Below are positions 26,670-35,790 of a stretch of DNA of 64,000 nucleotides, piece by piece. The first letter of the stretch is position 1, and each line of letters begins with the position of its first letter. Source of the stretch: Chitinophagaceae bacterium (GTDB taxonomy: Bacteria; Bacteroidota; Bacteroidia; Chitinophagales; Chitinophagaceae). Position numbers and translations under genes: made by a program. The stretch spans positions 248,001 through 312,000 of the forward strand of contig JAHBTJ010000002.1 of NCBI GenBank assembly GCA_019638595.1. The letters are read 5' to 3'. The notes beneath the pieces are model-generated. The model did no database searches. It had not been told where the DNA came from and saw only the letters and a list, made by a program, of their open reading frames with translations.

Positions 26670-28355
26670 TTATGGTGTTTTTCTGAAAGAAATACCACCG
26701 GAGCTTTTAACGCTATCTGCTGCCGACAGTGTCATTTTTAGTATAATACTTGTTTCATTAGTAACCTGGGCGGTACGGTTGATCAATACAGCGCTGTCTT
26801 TAATGGTAACAAATTCATCAAGTGCTTTTTCCCCATCGTACCATAGTTCGGCCTGCGCTACTTTTACAAAGAACGTATCGTCATCCGGCTTGATCCTGAT
26901 CTCATATTGACCCGGAACAGGTATATAAGACGTGAGGTTAATATTAATATCAAGCTTCCCGTTCCTGAACATATCCGGCATCCAGGTATTCAGGTACCGC
27001 CAGTCGGATAAAGGCTTTTTGTCTTCTTCAAAAAGCTCCGGCGTACCTGTTATATGGTAGGCAGTGAGCGAACGAATGAGCGGCGTTGCTGCAGACTTTG
27101 TTATTGTCAGTTTTATTTTTGATACCGTTACGTCCTTAAAAAAATCAATTTTCTTTCTCCCGACGGAAGACCCGGAATACAATAATTTCCATTCATTGTC
27201 CATCCATCCTTCAATATTGTACGCTCTTATGCGCTCGCCTTCCCGGTAATCTTCCATGGTAACAATATGGTTGACAGGTGTGGGGGCATCAAACGAAATA
27301 ATGGCTTCATTCCCTTTTATATCTGTTACGGATTTCAATGGGGCGGAAAACCTTCTTTCAATTTCCTTTCCTAATTCAGCGAACCGGGAAACATCCCCGG
27401 CAGGTATTACGCCGAGCGTATCAGGGGTAGCATTCAGTAACATTACGGCTCCGCGGCCGGCAGACCTGTAGTATATTTTCATCAGCTCATTTACACTGCG
27501 CCGCTTTGCTTCGTTGGCAGGAGCCCAGAACCAGTTATGATTATACAACGGCACATCGCATTCAAGGGGCGCCCATGCATCTCCGTCAGGGTCTCCCTGA
27601 ACAGCAGTGGACACGCCGGTTTGCAGATCGGCGCTGTTCAGGCTGTTCCAGGCCGGATACGGCGCATAGCCTTCTTCGTTACCCACCCACCTGATGGTTG
27701 CCTGCGGACTTTGGAAGATCACGGCTTCTTTGGCATGTGCTTCCAGGATGTCCTTTACATCAATCACACAGGTTCCGTCGAACCATACTTCCGTTATTGT
27801 TCCATAGTTGGTGAGCAGTTCGGTAAGCTGCTGCCTGTAAATCTTATTGTAGGCCTCCTGTTTGGAAGGATCGTTTGTACGGCCACCGCTGCCAAGCCCG
27901 GCACCCCATTTGTCGTCGCCCGGGTATAAATACAACCCCAGCCTCAATCCATATTTTTTACAGGAGGCCGAAATTTCAGCTACAAGATCTCCTTTGCCTT
28001 CTTTCCAGGCAGTATGCTTAACATTATAATCTGTTGTTTCCGTTGGCCACCAGCAAAAGCCGCCAACATGCTTGGCTACAAAAACAATTTGCTTTGCGCC
28101 GAAAGACTGCGCTACCTTACACCAGTCATCAGTATTGATCTTGTATGGATTAACGCTGGAAAGATCAGTGCTGAAATTATCATATTCCCTTCCCTGCCAG
28201 GTAGCCATTCCAAAGTGAATGAACATAATGCGTTCCTGTTCATGCCATGTATACTGCTGCGGGGAGGGTTTTGCCAGGTCAACTTCCTGTTGGGGATGAT
28301 TTGCAGAACAAGCCTGCAGGAATACAAAAAACAAAAAGGGAACACAATGCTTCAT
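26670..28355 (-). CDS. GH29 alpha-L-fucosidase, lipoprotein
   Basis: A 561-residue exported glycosidase with a lipobox (LQAC, Cys 16). The catalytic TIM barrel runs to about residue 320: FIHFGMATWQG, VFVAKHVGGFCWW (the family's KHHDGF-like position) and the nucleophile Asp in TEVWFDGT (about 193). A C-terminal beta domain (about 340-560) resembles the accessory domains of GH29. It removes terminal alpha-L-fucose from glycans. It sits at the far end of the glycan region and could trim fucosylated side chains before import (inference). Confidence 0.88.
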   Translation of the reverse strand: MKHCVPFLFFVFLQACSANHPQQEVDLAKPSPQQYTWHEQERIMFIHFGMATWQGREYDNFSTDLSSVNPYKINTDDWCKVAQSFGAKQIVFVAKHVGGFCWWPTETTDYNVKHTAWKEGKGDLVAEISASCKKYGLRLGLYLYPGDDKWGAGLGSGGRTNDPSKQEAYNKIYRQQLTELLTNYGTITEVWFDGTCVIDVKDILEAHAKEAVIFQSPQATIRWVGNEEGYAPYPAWNSLNSADLQTGVSTAVQGDPDGDAWAPLECDVPLYNHNWFWAPANEAKRRSVNELMKIYYRSAGRGAVMLLNATPDTLGVIPAGDVSRFAELGKEIERRFSAPLKSVTDIKGNEAIISFDAPTPVNHIVTMEDYREGERIRAYNIEGWMDNEWKLLYSGSSVGRKKIDFFKDVTVSKIKLTITKSAATPLIRSLTAYHITGTPELFEEDKKPLSDWRYLNTWMPDMFRNGKLDININLTSYIPVPGQYEIRIKPDDDTFFVKVAQAELWYDGEKALDEFVTIKDSAVLINRTAQVTNETSIILKMTLSAADSVKSSGGISFRKTP

Positions 28356-28490
28356 GATGTATGTTTATTTATTTAATAGTCCGGGATAGGCTTTTTGAGG
28401 ATTTGTATGTATTCACAATATAGTACCAATTCTTCTCCATTCTTACAAACTTCATAGATATCTCCTTATTATAAAGGTTCCATCTTTTTA

Positions 28491-29021
28491 ATGGAGTGGA
28501 AACCTTTCTGTGCAACATCCCCGGCTCCTTTAAAAAAGCTACTTTTATACGGAAAACCTGTAACCGTGGATCAAAACTTCTTTGCTGACTATTACCCGTA
28601 TATTTTCTTACTTATTGGCATTGTTTTCCTGTCGTTCTCGATTCTTTGGGAATCAAAAAACAGCAAGCTGAAACAAACAGGTATTTGCGTTGAAGGAATT
28701 GTATTTGAACAGGGTTCTGAAAATAATGCTCAATGGTCTTTTAATACGCCTGATCATTCTTCATCGGTAAAAGATACAATAACAATACGCTTTCTGACAG
28801 AAAAACATGAATGGATCACGGGAACCATGAAGCAGGATTTCCGGGTATTTTATAAAGGACAATATAGAGATGGTAATAAGGTTACCGTATACTATAACAG
28901 GAACGATCCGTCAGATTTTTATGTAGATACAAAACAGTCGGAGATGACAGGAAGGTTGATTTTTGGATTAGTTGGGATTGCCTTCATTGTAACAGGGGTA
29001 TATCAATTATTTTTGAATTAA
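28491..29021 (+). CDS. DUF3592-type membrane protein
   Basis: A 176-residue protein with hydrophobic segments at about residues 35-52 and 155-174 flanking an extracytoplasmic beta-rich domain. That domain has the DUF3592 pattern: a TGICVEGIVFE strand, DTITIRFLTE, and KVTVYYNRNDPSDFYVD. Function is unknown. It is the only plus-strand gene between the GH29 and GH5-like genes, so it probably has its own promoter. The first 25 residues are unlike the family; a later start is possible. Confidence 0.65.
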   Translation: MEWKPFCATSPAPLKKLLLYGKPVTVDQNFFADYYPYIFLLIGIVFLSFSILWESKNSKLKQTGICVEGIVFEQGSENNAQWSFNTPDHSSSVKDTITIRFLTEKHEWITGTMKQDFRVFYKGQYRDGNKVTVYYNRNDPSDFYVDTKQSEMTGRLIFGLVGIAFIVTGVYQLFLN

Positions 29022-29028
29022 ATCAATG

Positions 29029-29205
29029 CTATGCGAGGCGTCACTGCTATGCGAGGCGTCTTCGCCTCGTATGCCATTGTTGTCGCCTCTGGCGACCATG
29101 TATGTCGCCAGAGGCGACAACAGGCCTGTGCGCGGCGAGGACGCCACGCACAGCAGGTCGAAGACGCCACGCACAGCAGGTCGAAGACGCCACGCACAGC
29201 AGGTC
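29029..29205. repeat. composite hairpin and tandem-repeat block
   Basis: Three structures in about 180 bp. TGCTATGCGAGGCGTC appears twice in tandem (from 29029 and 29045), the second copy continuing into a GAGGCG-TCTT-CGCCTC hairpin. A perfect 19-bp inverted repeat follows, 29078-29096 and 29104-29122, with a 7-nt loop. Then a 23-bp unit (GACGCCACGCACAGCAGGTC plus GAA) is repeated 2.9 times at 29140-29162, 29163-29185 and 29186-29205. The block is GC-rich against AT-richer flanks. It lies between convergent genes, so it may also end transcription. Confidence 0.85.
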
Positions 29206-29213
29206 CCCGTTGA

Positions 29214-30380
29214 TTATTTGCCTGTTAATTTCTTAATTAGATCCACCTCAGCCTGTATATAGGGCGTTCCGTCCTTCCTGAATATATCATGAAACCATAC
29301 AGGCGGTTCACCGGTATATGCTTTTTTCCAGCTATCCCAGGCATATTTGGTTTGCGATTTTCCATCCACCAGTCCCCAGTTGTATGCAGCTACATTGTAT
29401 CTTTTTGCAATGGGCAATGATCCCTGGAAGGTGCTGTTGTTTCCTCTTGCCATATACTCTGTACAAAGCAAGGGCTTACCATAGCGTTGCAGGTCCTGTA
29501 TATCTTTCTCGAAAGAGGTACTGTCTTCGTAGTTATGAAAAGAAATGACATCAGACTGCTCTATCATTAGGGTTTCAATTGATTTCAGCTTTTCAGGCGA
29601 AGACCAGTCGCCATCCCATAAGCCAGCTGTTAGGGGTTGTTGTGGATTTACTGATCTTGCCCATTCGAAAACCTGCTTCAGCAATCCTTCAACAATTTTT
29701 GGCTTATCAGGCGATTCCATTTTCCTGTAATGTTCATTATTCATGTTCTCCGGTTCGTTCCAAACATCCCAGCCAAGTACACGATCGTCATTTGCAAATT
29801 TTGCTACTACTGCTTTGGTATACTGTTCCAGGCGTGGATACTGTGTATTATCCAGCAATGCTTCTTTGCCGGGGTTCTGCACCCAGCCGGAATTATGTAC
29901 GCCGGGCTTGGGGTCGCGCTGTTTGCCCGGCTTTGGATAAGGATCCCAAACAGAATCGAATAACACGAACAATGGTTTGATGCCATGCCTGGCCGCTATT
30001 TGCAAAAACACATCCATGCGCTGTAAAAAACCTGTGGAATCCTGCTGGTATAATAAATCATGCAGGTATACACGAACCGTATTCATTCCTGTTGCTGCTG
30101 CCCAGCCTAACTCACGGTTAATAGTAGTGGTATCAAAAGTTTCCGCCTGCCACATTTCTAACTGGTTGATGGCAGTGCTCGGTAAAAAATCGCAACCTAC
30201 CAGCCATGCTTGTTTGGCATACCAGGCATTGGCTTCTTCTTTTGTCCAGATGGTTCTTTCTTTAACGGCAGAAGCTGTATTTGCATCCGCCGCTGCTTCT
30301 TTATCTGTGCTGCTGGTGTTGCAGTATTGCAGTAATAAAGCCGCTGCGCAAATAAATGATAAGTACAATCGTTTTTTCAT
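29214..30380 (-). CDS. clan GH-A glycoside hydrolase, GH5-like
   Basis: A 388-residue exported enzyme with a TIM-barrel glycosidase fold. The general acid/base Glu is in GWDVWNEPEN (about 206) and the nucleophile Glu in LLCTEYMAR (about 307), at the ends of strands 4 and 7 as in clan GH-A. Family GH5 is the closest guess; substrate cannot be told. The signal LLLQYC ends in a Cys (about 20) that may be lipidated, though Tyr before it is unusual. The frame is open back to 30443, but that extension runs through a palindromic repeat, so the Met at 30380 is used. It lies about 100 bp behind galM. Confidence 0.8.
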   Translation of the reverse strand: MKKRLYLSFICAAALLLQYCNTSSTDKEAAADANTASAVKERTIWTKEEANAWYAKQAWLVGCDFLPSTAINQLEMWQAETFDTTTINRELGWAAATGMNTVRVYLHDLLYQQDSTGFLQRMDVFLQIAARHGIKPLFVLFDSVWDPYPKPGKQRDPKPGVHNSGWVQNPGKEALLDNTQYPRLEQYTKAVVAKFANDDRVLGWDVWNEPENMNNEHYRKMESPDKPKIVEGLLKQVFEWARSVNPQQPLTAGLWDGDWSSPEKLKSIETLMIEQSDVISFHNYEDSTSFEKDIQDLQRYGKPLLCTEYMARGNNSTFQGSLPIAKRYNVAAYNWGLVDGKSQTKYAWDSWKKAYTGEPPVWFHDIFRKDGTPYIQAEVDLIKKLTGK

Positions 30381-30417
30381 TGTTGTATTGTTAAAAGGTG
30401 GAGGGGCGAAGTTGATG

Positions 30418-30468
30418 AACCTATAAGGTTTGCCGGGCTGCATTGATGCGCTACAAACCTTATAGGTT
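30418..30468. repeat. AACCTATAAGGTTTG hairpin, copy 1
   Basis: A 15-bp inverted repeat (30418-30432 and 30454-30468) around a 21-nt loop with its own short GC-rich pairing. The same hairpin occurs at 35715-35767, in opposite orientation judging by the loop sequence. It lies between galM and the GH5-like gene on the minus strand and could attenuate or process that transcript. Confidence 0.85.
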
Positions 30469-30479
30469 TCAGCTATCAG

Positions 30480-31673
30480 CTACTTCTTCACCCCGAACTT
30501 ATATATGGTTGTTGATGTATATTCCTTACCGGGCTCCAATACGATGGATGGGAAATTTTTTTGATTGGGCGCATCGGGAAAATGCTGTGTTTCCATACAA
30601 AATGCCGTACGATAGTCATCCTTAGCGCCGCTTTTAAAACTACTTTTACCGCTCATAAAATTACCGATATAAAACTGCAGTCCCGGCTCGGTAGTAAATA
30701 CATCCATCACAATGCCGGACTGGTCGCCGGTTACCTGTGCGGCCTGGTGCAATGAAGTCCCTGCATCATTCAATACAAAATTGTGATCATACCCTCCGCC
30801 GTTTTTCAATTGCTGGTTGACATTGGTATCCAATCTTGCGCCAATAGCTGCGGGCTTTGTAAAATCAAAGGGCGTTCCCGCTACAGGCTCCAGTTTACCT
30901 GTTGGGATCAACGTTGCATCAACCGGCGTATACTTATCCGCGTTGATCTGCACAAGATGGTTAAGAATAGTTCCGCTGCCTTCTCCATTTAAATTAAAAT
31001 AGGTATGGTTGCTGAGATTAGCAACCGTTTTTTGATCAGTGGTTGCTTTGTAATCAATCTTAACAGCGTTATCAGCACCGAGTGTATATACTACATTCAC
31101 TGTAAGATTACCCGGATACCCTTCTTCGCCATCTTTTGATACATACGACAATGAAAGTGTTGAATCATTGGATTGCACGGCATTCCAAACTACCGCCTGG
31201 AATCCTTTGATACCGCCATGTAGCGAATTAGGTCCATTATTCGTTGCCAGTGTATACTCTTTACCGTCCAGTGAAAATTTTCCTTTGGCAATGCGGTTAC
31301 CCACCCTGCCGATCAAAGCGCCGAAGTAAGCATCGCCGGGCCCCTGGTACTCTTTCACTGTTTTAAATCCTACGCTCACATCGGTAGGTTTCCCGTCTTT
31401 GTCGGGCACTACCAGGCTTACAATTCTGCCGCCATAACTGGTAATGGCTGCACATGCGCCATTGCTGTTTTTAAGCACGTACAGATCAGAAGATTTCCCG
31501 TCTATTGTATCCTGGAAATCTTTGCGGTCAAGTGAACCCACGCAGGCTGTAACCGTATTTGCTTCCTGCTCCGCAGCTTCCGTAGTTCCCGGTTCGTTTG
31601 CGGGCTGGTTACAGGCTGCTGTCAGCAACACAAGTCCTGTTGCTGTTATAAGATTTTTATAGTCTATGATCAT
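30480..31673 (-). CDS. galM: aldose 1-epimerase (mutarotase), lipoprotein
   Basis: A 397-residue galactose mutarotase interconverting alpha and beta anomers of galactose or glucose. The family residues are visible: NSLHGGIKGF and SNHTYFNLNGEG for the two catalytic His residues, and the C-terminal ETQHFPDAPNQ. The N-terminus has a lipobox (LTAAC, Cys 21), so it acts in the periplasm. It lies 32 bp downstream of galactokinase on the same strand, almost certainly in one transcript. It would prepare galactose released by the GH2 enzyme. Confidence 0.93.
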   Translation of the reverse strand: MIIDYKNLITATGLVLLTAACNQPANEPGTTEAAEQEANTVTACVGSLDRKDFQDTIDGKSSDLYVLKNSNGACAAITSYGGRIVSLVVPDKDGKPTDVSVGFKTVKEYQGPGDAYFGALIGRVGNRIAKGKFSLDGKEYTLATNNGPNSLHGGIKGFQAVVWNAVQSNDSTLSLSYVSKDGEEGYPGNLTVNVVYTLGADNAVKIDYKATTDQKTVANLSNHTYFNLNGEGSGTILNHLVQINADKYTPVDATLIPTGKLEPVAGTPFDFTKPAAIGARLDTNVNQQLKNGGGYDHNFVLNDAGTSLHQAAQVTGDQSGIVMDVFTTEPGLQFYIGNFMSGKSSFKSGAKDDYRTAFCMETQHFPDAPNQKNFPSIVLEPGKEYTSTTIYKFGVKK

Positions 31674-31705
31674 ACGAGATTGTTTTATGTTTAAGTTTTA
31701 CTTTG

Positions 31706-32872
31706 TCAGTTCAACATTTTCCCTGTACCATTTTCTATCTGTACTACGTAAGCATCCAGTGTTAAGCCGGTGGCTTCTTTGTACTTTTTACTAATATCCT
31801 CTACAAGATTGTCTATTGCTTTCTCTTTTACAAGATTAATACTGCAGCCTCCAAAGCCTCCCCCCATCATCCTGGCGCCCAAAACAGCGGAGTTGTTGCT
31901 AACGTAATTTACCAGCCAGTCTATTTCCTTACAACTTACTTCATATTCCTTGCTCAACCCGTTATGCGTAAGAAACATTTTTTCTCCTAACGAATGTATA
32001 TCGCCCTTCTTTAAATCATCACAGGCGGCCTGTAATCGTATATTTTCTTCCACTACATATTTACACCGCTTATAGATCAAAGCATCTTTGGGCAAAACGT
32101 ACCGGTCGAGCATGTTGAGCGTTACATCCCGGAGCGAAACAGTTTCAGGAACAAATTCCTTTACCCAACCCACTCCCTGTTCGCATTGCTCACGGCGGGT
32201 ATTGTACTCCGACGAAGCCAGCGAATGAGATACATTGGAATTCAGCAGCAGCACACTGATACCTTCCATATGCAAAGGAATATAGTTGTACTCCAGGCTA
32301 CGGCAATCTAGCTGTATAGCATGCCCTTTTTTCCCAAACATAGACGCAAACTGATCCATAATCCCGCACTTAACGCCTGCAAAGCTGTGTTCGGCCGCCT
32401 GCGCCAGCTTCACCATTTCCATTTTGGGTAGCCCAAGCTCAAACAATGTATTCAGCGCATAGATCACACTGCATTCTACCGCAGCCGATGAAGAAAGTCC
32501 TGCCCCAATTATGATATCACCATCGAGCACAAGATTAAAGCCCGTTATATTATGTCCTTTGATCAAAAGCTGATCCACTACGCCCAGTACATAATCCGTC
32601 CACGTTTTTCTGCGAGATAAAGCGGTTAAGCTGCACGTATACTCCTCCCGGAACGATCGTGCATACAGGTGGATATTGTTATCTTCCCTTTTAGCCACGG
32701 CTACATACGCAGCCTTATCAATGGCAGCCGGTAACACAAAGCCTTCATTATAATCGGTATGTTCCCCAATAATGTTAATACGTCCGGGTGAACGTACCAG
32801 CAAAGGTTCCGTTCCAAAAAGCTGCTGAAAATTTTCTTTAATCAGTTCAATGTTGTACTTATTTAATTCCAT
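31706..32872 (-). CDS. galK: galactokinase
   Basis: A 388-residue GHMP-family kinase that phosphorylates alpha-D-galactose at C1, first step of the Leloir pathway. The signature SPGRINIIGEHTDYNEG is near residue 28, the ATP loop is GAGLSSSAAVE, and the third motif is GARMMGGGFGGCS. The start is preceded by AAGGAG at a normal distance, which is a clear Shine-Dalgarno-like site, uncommon in this phylum. No galT or galE is in the window. Its position in the locus ties the target glycan to galactose. Confidence 0.96.
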   Translation of the reverse strand: MELNKYNIELIKENFQQLFGTEPLLVRSPGRINIIGEHTDYNEGFVLPAAIDKAAYVAVAKREDNNIHLYARSFREEYTCSLTALSRRKTWTDYVLGVVDQLLIKGHNITGFNLVLDGDIIIGAGLSSSAAVECSVIYALNTLFELGLPKMEMVKLAQAAEHSFAGVKCGIMDQFASMFGKKGHAIQLDCRSLEYNYIPLHMEGISVLLLNSNVSHSLASSEYNTRREQCEQGVGWVKEFVPETVSLRDVTLNMLDRYVLPKDALIYKRCKYVVEENIRLQAACDDLKKGDIHSLGEKMFLTHNGLSKEYEVSCKEIDWLVNYVSNNSAVLGARMMGGGFGGCSINLVKEKAIDNLVEDISKKYKEATGLTLDAYVVQIENGTGKMLN

Positions 32873-33110
32873 TGTATACTCCTTATCAAATCAAATTATA
32901 ATTACACTCTTTTACGCTACCATCACCTTTTGTTAACCGTTATCTTAAAAAATAATTTATTCACATCTTCATTCTTGTCGGTTTACCATTAGGTAAATGG
33001 GGATGTAATATACTTACCAAATGCCTCATTGACAAAACCTGCAACAGCAATCCCCCCGGGAATTTAAATGCCTGCATGGCGCCCGGCACGGTAAAATCCT
33101 CTCCCCGTAT

Positions 33111-35564
33111 TTATAGCTTCTCCAACAGTTTCATAAAATATCCACCCACCACACTTCGCGCCTGGAAGCCAACCTGCTTTCCGTCTGTGGTTTCATACCA
33201 GTCGCTCATCGGCACACGTGTTGGCGTACCTGTTATATAATCATACACAGGTTTAACCAGCGCTGTAAAATCATTACTGTTATCTGCCAAAGTAGCTGTC
33301 CATATAATCCAGTCTGATTTGGTATATGTTTTACGGCTATCTAATGGCAACCCGTATTTATTTTGTTTGGTGAGATAGTATTTAATTTCCTTATCGTATA
33401 CTTCTTTGGGGAAAAGTTTCAATCCTAAAATTTTATCCCAAACCAAATTATATTTCTGGCTCCAGGTTCCTTTATTATCAAAAGTGAGCGCATAGTGGTC
33501 ACCGTCATTTGCCAGTTCCATCCATTGGGTTACCATTCCAGCAGCACTTTTCCTGTAGAACTCAGCCGTATCTTTCTTACCCAGTTGCTCAGCCAGTTTA
33601 GCATAAGAACCTAATGCCACAATTGCCTTCACCGAAAGGTTAGCGTTACGTGCCAGATGGCCTGCAAAATCATCTGTGCACAATTGATTGGCCGGATCAA
33701 AACCTTCCTTAAGCAAATAGTTTGCCCAGGTAGTTAAAGTAGCCCAATGCTTTTCAGCATACTTTGCATTCTTTTCCACGTTGGCAATAGCAGCAGTGAG
33801 AATGACCATATTGCCGGCTTCTTCCACCGGCATATCTTCTCCGTAGGTTTGCCCGTTTGCTAAAGGATATGTTCCCAGGTCATGCGCTGCGAATGGCTTT
33901 GCCCATTTACCGCTTTCGCTGTAATGGAATATACCATTCAACATCCCTTTCAGCAATTCAGGATTATATGCCAGGTACAGCGGTGCAGAAGGATAAGTTA
34001 TATCCACTGTGTTTATTGAACCATTGCTATAATTCTCTTTTGACATGAATAATAACTCTCCCTGCGGACTTTTTACCAGCTTATGTGCGGCTATACTTTG
34101 CCGGTAGGCGAGCACGCATAAACGGGCATATTCTTCACCGCCTGCTTTTAAGGCGTCATTATACAATTTAGTGTTCCACTCTTTGCATCTTATAATTATC
34201 TGGCCATAATCAGTATATGCTTTTGACAGTTCTTTTTCTATCGTGGTATTCTTCCCGTCTTTCCACCAGGGCAAAAGATTCTGCCCGAAATATTGTATGG
34301 AATAAAGATCATCATACCCGATCATCATGATCTTGTTCACTACTTCATTCCCCACTCTTCCCAGGGAAATTACAGAATTCAGCATAAGCTGGGTACCTTC
34401 TACAGAACCGGTATTGAAACGATAAGTATCATTTAAAAAAGCATTGAATGCACTTTTAGCAGGCGTGATATATTGAACAGCCCTGTCTTTAGCAGGCAAT
34501 GCCACATACATATAGCCCCAGTCAATACGCAGATCATCTCCTTTCTTTTGCAGAACAGGCTGTTCTTTAGTTCCTGCTTTCAATATGCTCAGTTGATCCG
34601 AAGTATAGCCGTTGGCTACCACTGTTTGCGAGCTGGCATTTACTGCAAGCGAGGTAGATGCGCCAAAGTATAATGAAGCATCATGCGGGGCTCCATCATT
34701 TGATTTAACTTTTACCGACACATAAGAAACCGGTCTGGCCAGCAGATCAATATTTTTTGCCAGCAACGGAGAAGTAAAGGCAAGTTCCAGGTCTGTGGGG
34801 CCACAGGTGAGGGTATAGGTAGTTTGAGTAGCATCAATAGTTACATTTTTGTGTTCAGCCTGCTGTAACAGTCTGCTGGTGGTATTTTTTGCCTCTTTAA
34901 CTATACCTGCATCCAGCCATGCACCACCGGCAGTATTAACAACATGTATCGCCAATACATTTTTACCTTTCATCAGTTTGTTTTTTATTTCCTCACTAAC
35001 CGGCAGGTATATAAATTTGTTAGTCCACCCGGTGTGTTCATATACTTTTTGCCCGTTCAGGTATACTTCCACGTTATCATCATGATGAAGCTTTAAGAAA
35101 AGCTTATCCGCTGTCAGCTCGCTTATATCAAAAGTGCGGCGGGCCCATATATCATGCGACTTCCACAAAGTTTTCACTCCTGATCCATCATCGCCAAATG
35201 GCGCGGCGCCCTTCTGCCAGTCTTTATCATCATAGTTGATGGTAGTCCAGTTGCCCTGGGGTTCCGTCTCTATATACATCATATCATAGGGTTTTTCATC
35301 AGAAGCCGGAACAACAGCATCATATACTTTTTCAATATCTCCCAAAAATTTATAAAATTTTCCATCCACCTTCAGGATGCCAATCAGCGGTTGGTCCTTG
35401 CCCGTCCAGTGTTTGGTTGGGGAAGCATTTACCTGATCGGTAAATGACCATATGCTGAAATAGGGATCGTGTGTGATCAACGGATAAGCTGGTGCGCGGA
35501 AACTTTGCGACGATACCTGCGACAGAAAAAAGCAAAAAATGCTGAGTGAAAATATTTTCTTCAT
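33111..35564 (-). CDS. DUF4965/DUF5127/DUF1793 protein, glutaminase A-like, exported
   Basis: An 817-residue protein with a signal peptide (about 1-19). The arrangement is that of the fungal glutaminase GtaA family: a short DUF4964-like start (PLITHDPYFSIWS), DUF5127 region, DUF4965 region and a C-terminal helical (alpha/alpha-barrel-like) domain with AHDLGTYPLANGQ and EDMPVEEAGNMVI. Residues about 105-215 contain an inserted jelly-roll-like module (NWTTINYDDKDWQKGAAPFG, VEVYLNGQKVYEHTG) like those in GH2 enzymes. Glutaminase activity is known for fungal relatives only. Being between galK and a GH43 gene suggests a glycan-related role instead; this is inference. Confidence 0.8.
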   Translation of the reverse strand: MKKIFSLSIFCFFLSQVSSQSFRAPAYPLITHDPYFSIWSFTDQVNASPTKHWTGKDQPLIGILKVDGKFYKFLGDIEKVYDAVVPASDEKPYDMMYIETEPQGNWTTINYDDKDWQKGAAPFGDDGSGVKTLWKSHDIWARRTFDISELTADKLFLKLHHDDNVEVYLNGQKVYEHTGWTNKFIYLPVSEEIKNKLMKGKNVLAIHVVNTAGGAWLDAGIVKEAKNTTSRLLQQAEHKNVTIDATQTTYTLTCGPTDLELAFTSPLLAKNIDLLARPVSYVSVKVKSNDGAPHDASLYFGASTSLAVNASSQTVVANGYTSDQLSILKAGTKEQPVLQKKGDDLRIDWGYMYVALPAKDRAVQYITPAKSAFNAFLNDTYRFNTGSVEGTQLMLNSVISLGRVGNEVVNKIMMIGYDDLYSIQYFGQNLLPWWKDGKNTTIEKELSKAYTDYGQIIIRCKEWNTKLYNDALKAGGEEYARLCVLAYRQSIAAHKLVKSPQGELLFMSKENYSNGSINTVDITYPSAPLYLAYNPELLKGMLNGIFHYSESGKWAKPFAAHDLGTYPLANGQTYGEDMPVEEAGNMVILTAAIANVEKNAKYAEKHWATLTTWANYLLKEGFDPANQLCTDDFAGHLARNANLSVKAIVALGSYAKLAEQLGKKDTAEFYRKSAAGMVTQWMELANDGDHYALTFDNKGTWSQKYNLVWDKILGLKLFPKEVYDKEIKYYLTKQNKYGLPLDSRKTYTKSDWIIWTATLADNSNDFTALVKPVYDYITGTPTRVPMSDWYETTDGKQVGFQARSVVGGYFMKLLEKL

Positions 35565-35714
35565 ATATGGCGCATTAATTATTGTATATATTTTTTGAAG
35601 CCAACTGCATATTATATATCATCGGTCCTTGCCACACCAGCCTGTACCATCCGGGCAGGCTTGCTTGTACTGCATATCAATGTACAGCTTTTACTCAAGC
35701 TCTTGCACGTGTTT

Positions 35715-35767
35715 AAACCTATAAGGTTTGCAGCGCTGGAATGCTGCCCGGCAAACCTTATAGGTTT
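35715..35767. repeat. AAACCTATAAGGTTTGC hairpin, copy 2
   Basis: A perfect 17-bp inverted repeat (35715-35731 and 35751-35767) with a 19-nt loop. Its loop is the approximate reverse complement of the loop at 30433-30453, so the two copies are inverted relative to each other. It lies just after the stop of the minus-strand GH43 gene and may act as a processing or termination hairpin there. Confidence 0.85.
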
Positions 35768-35790
35768 TGGGAAGACGGGATGGGCTTCTT

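Noticed and set aside
29029-29205. CRISPR array
   Set aside because: The 23-bp units are directly adjacent without unique spacers, and there are no cas genes nearby.
29026-29262. Short plus-strand open frames across the repeat block
   Set aside because: They are created by the tandem and palindromic repeats, have no family resemblance, and one runs into the end of the convergent glycosidase gene.
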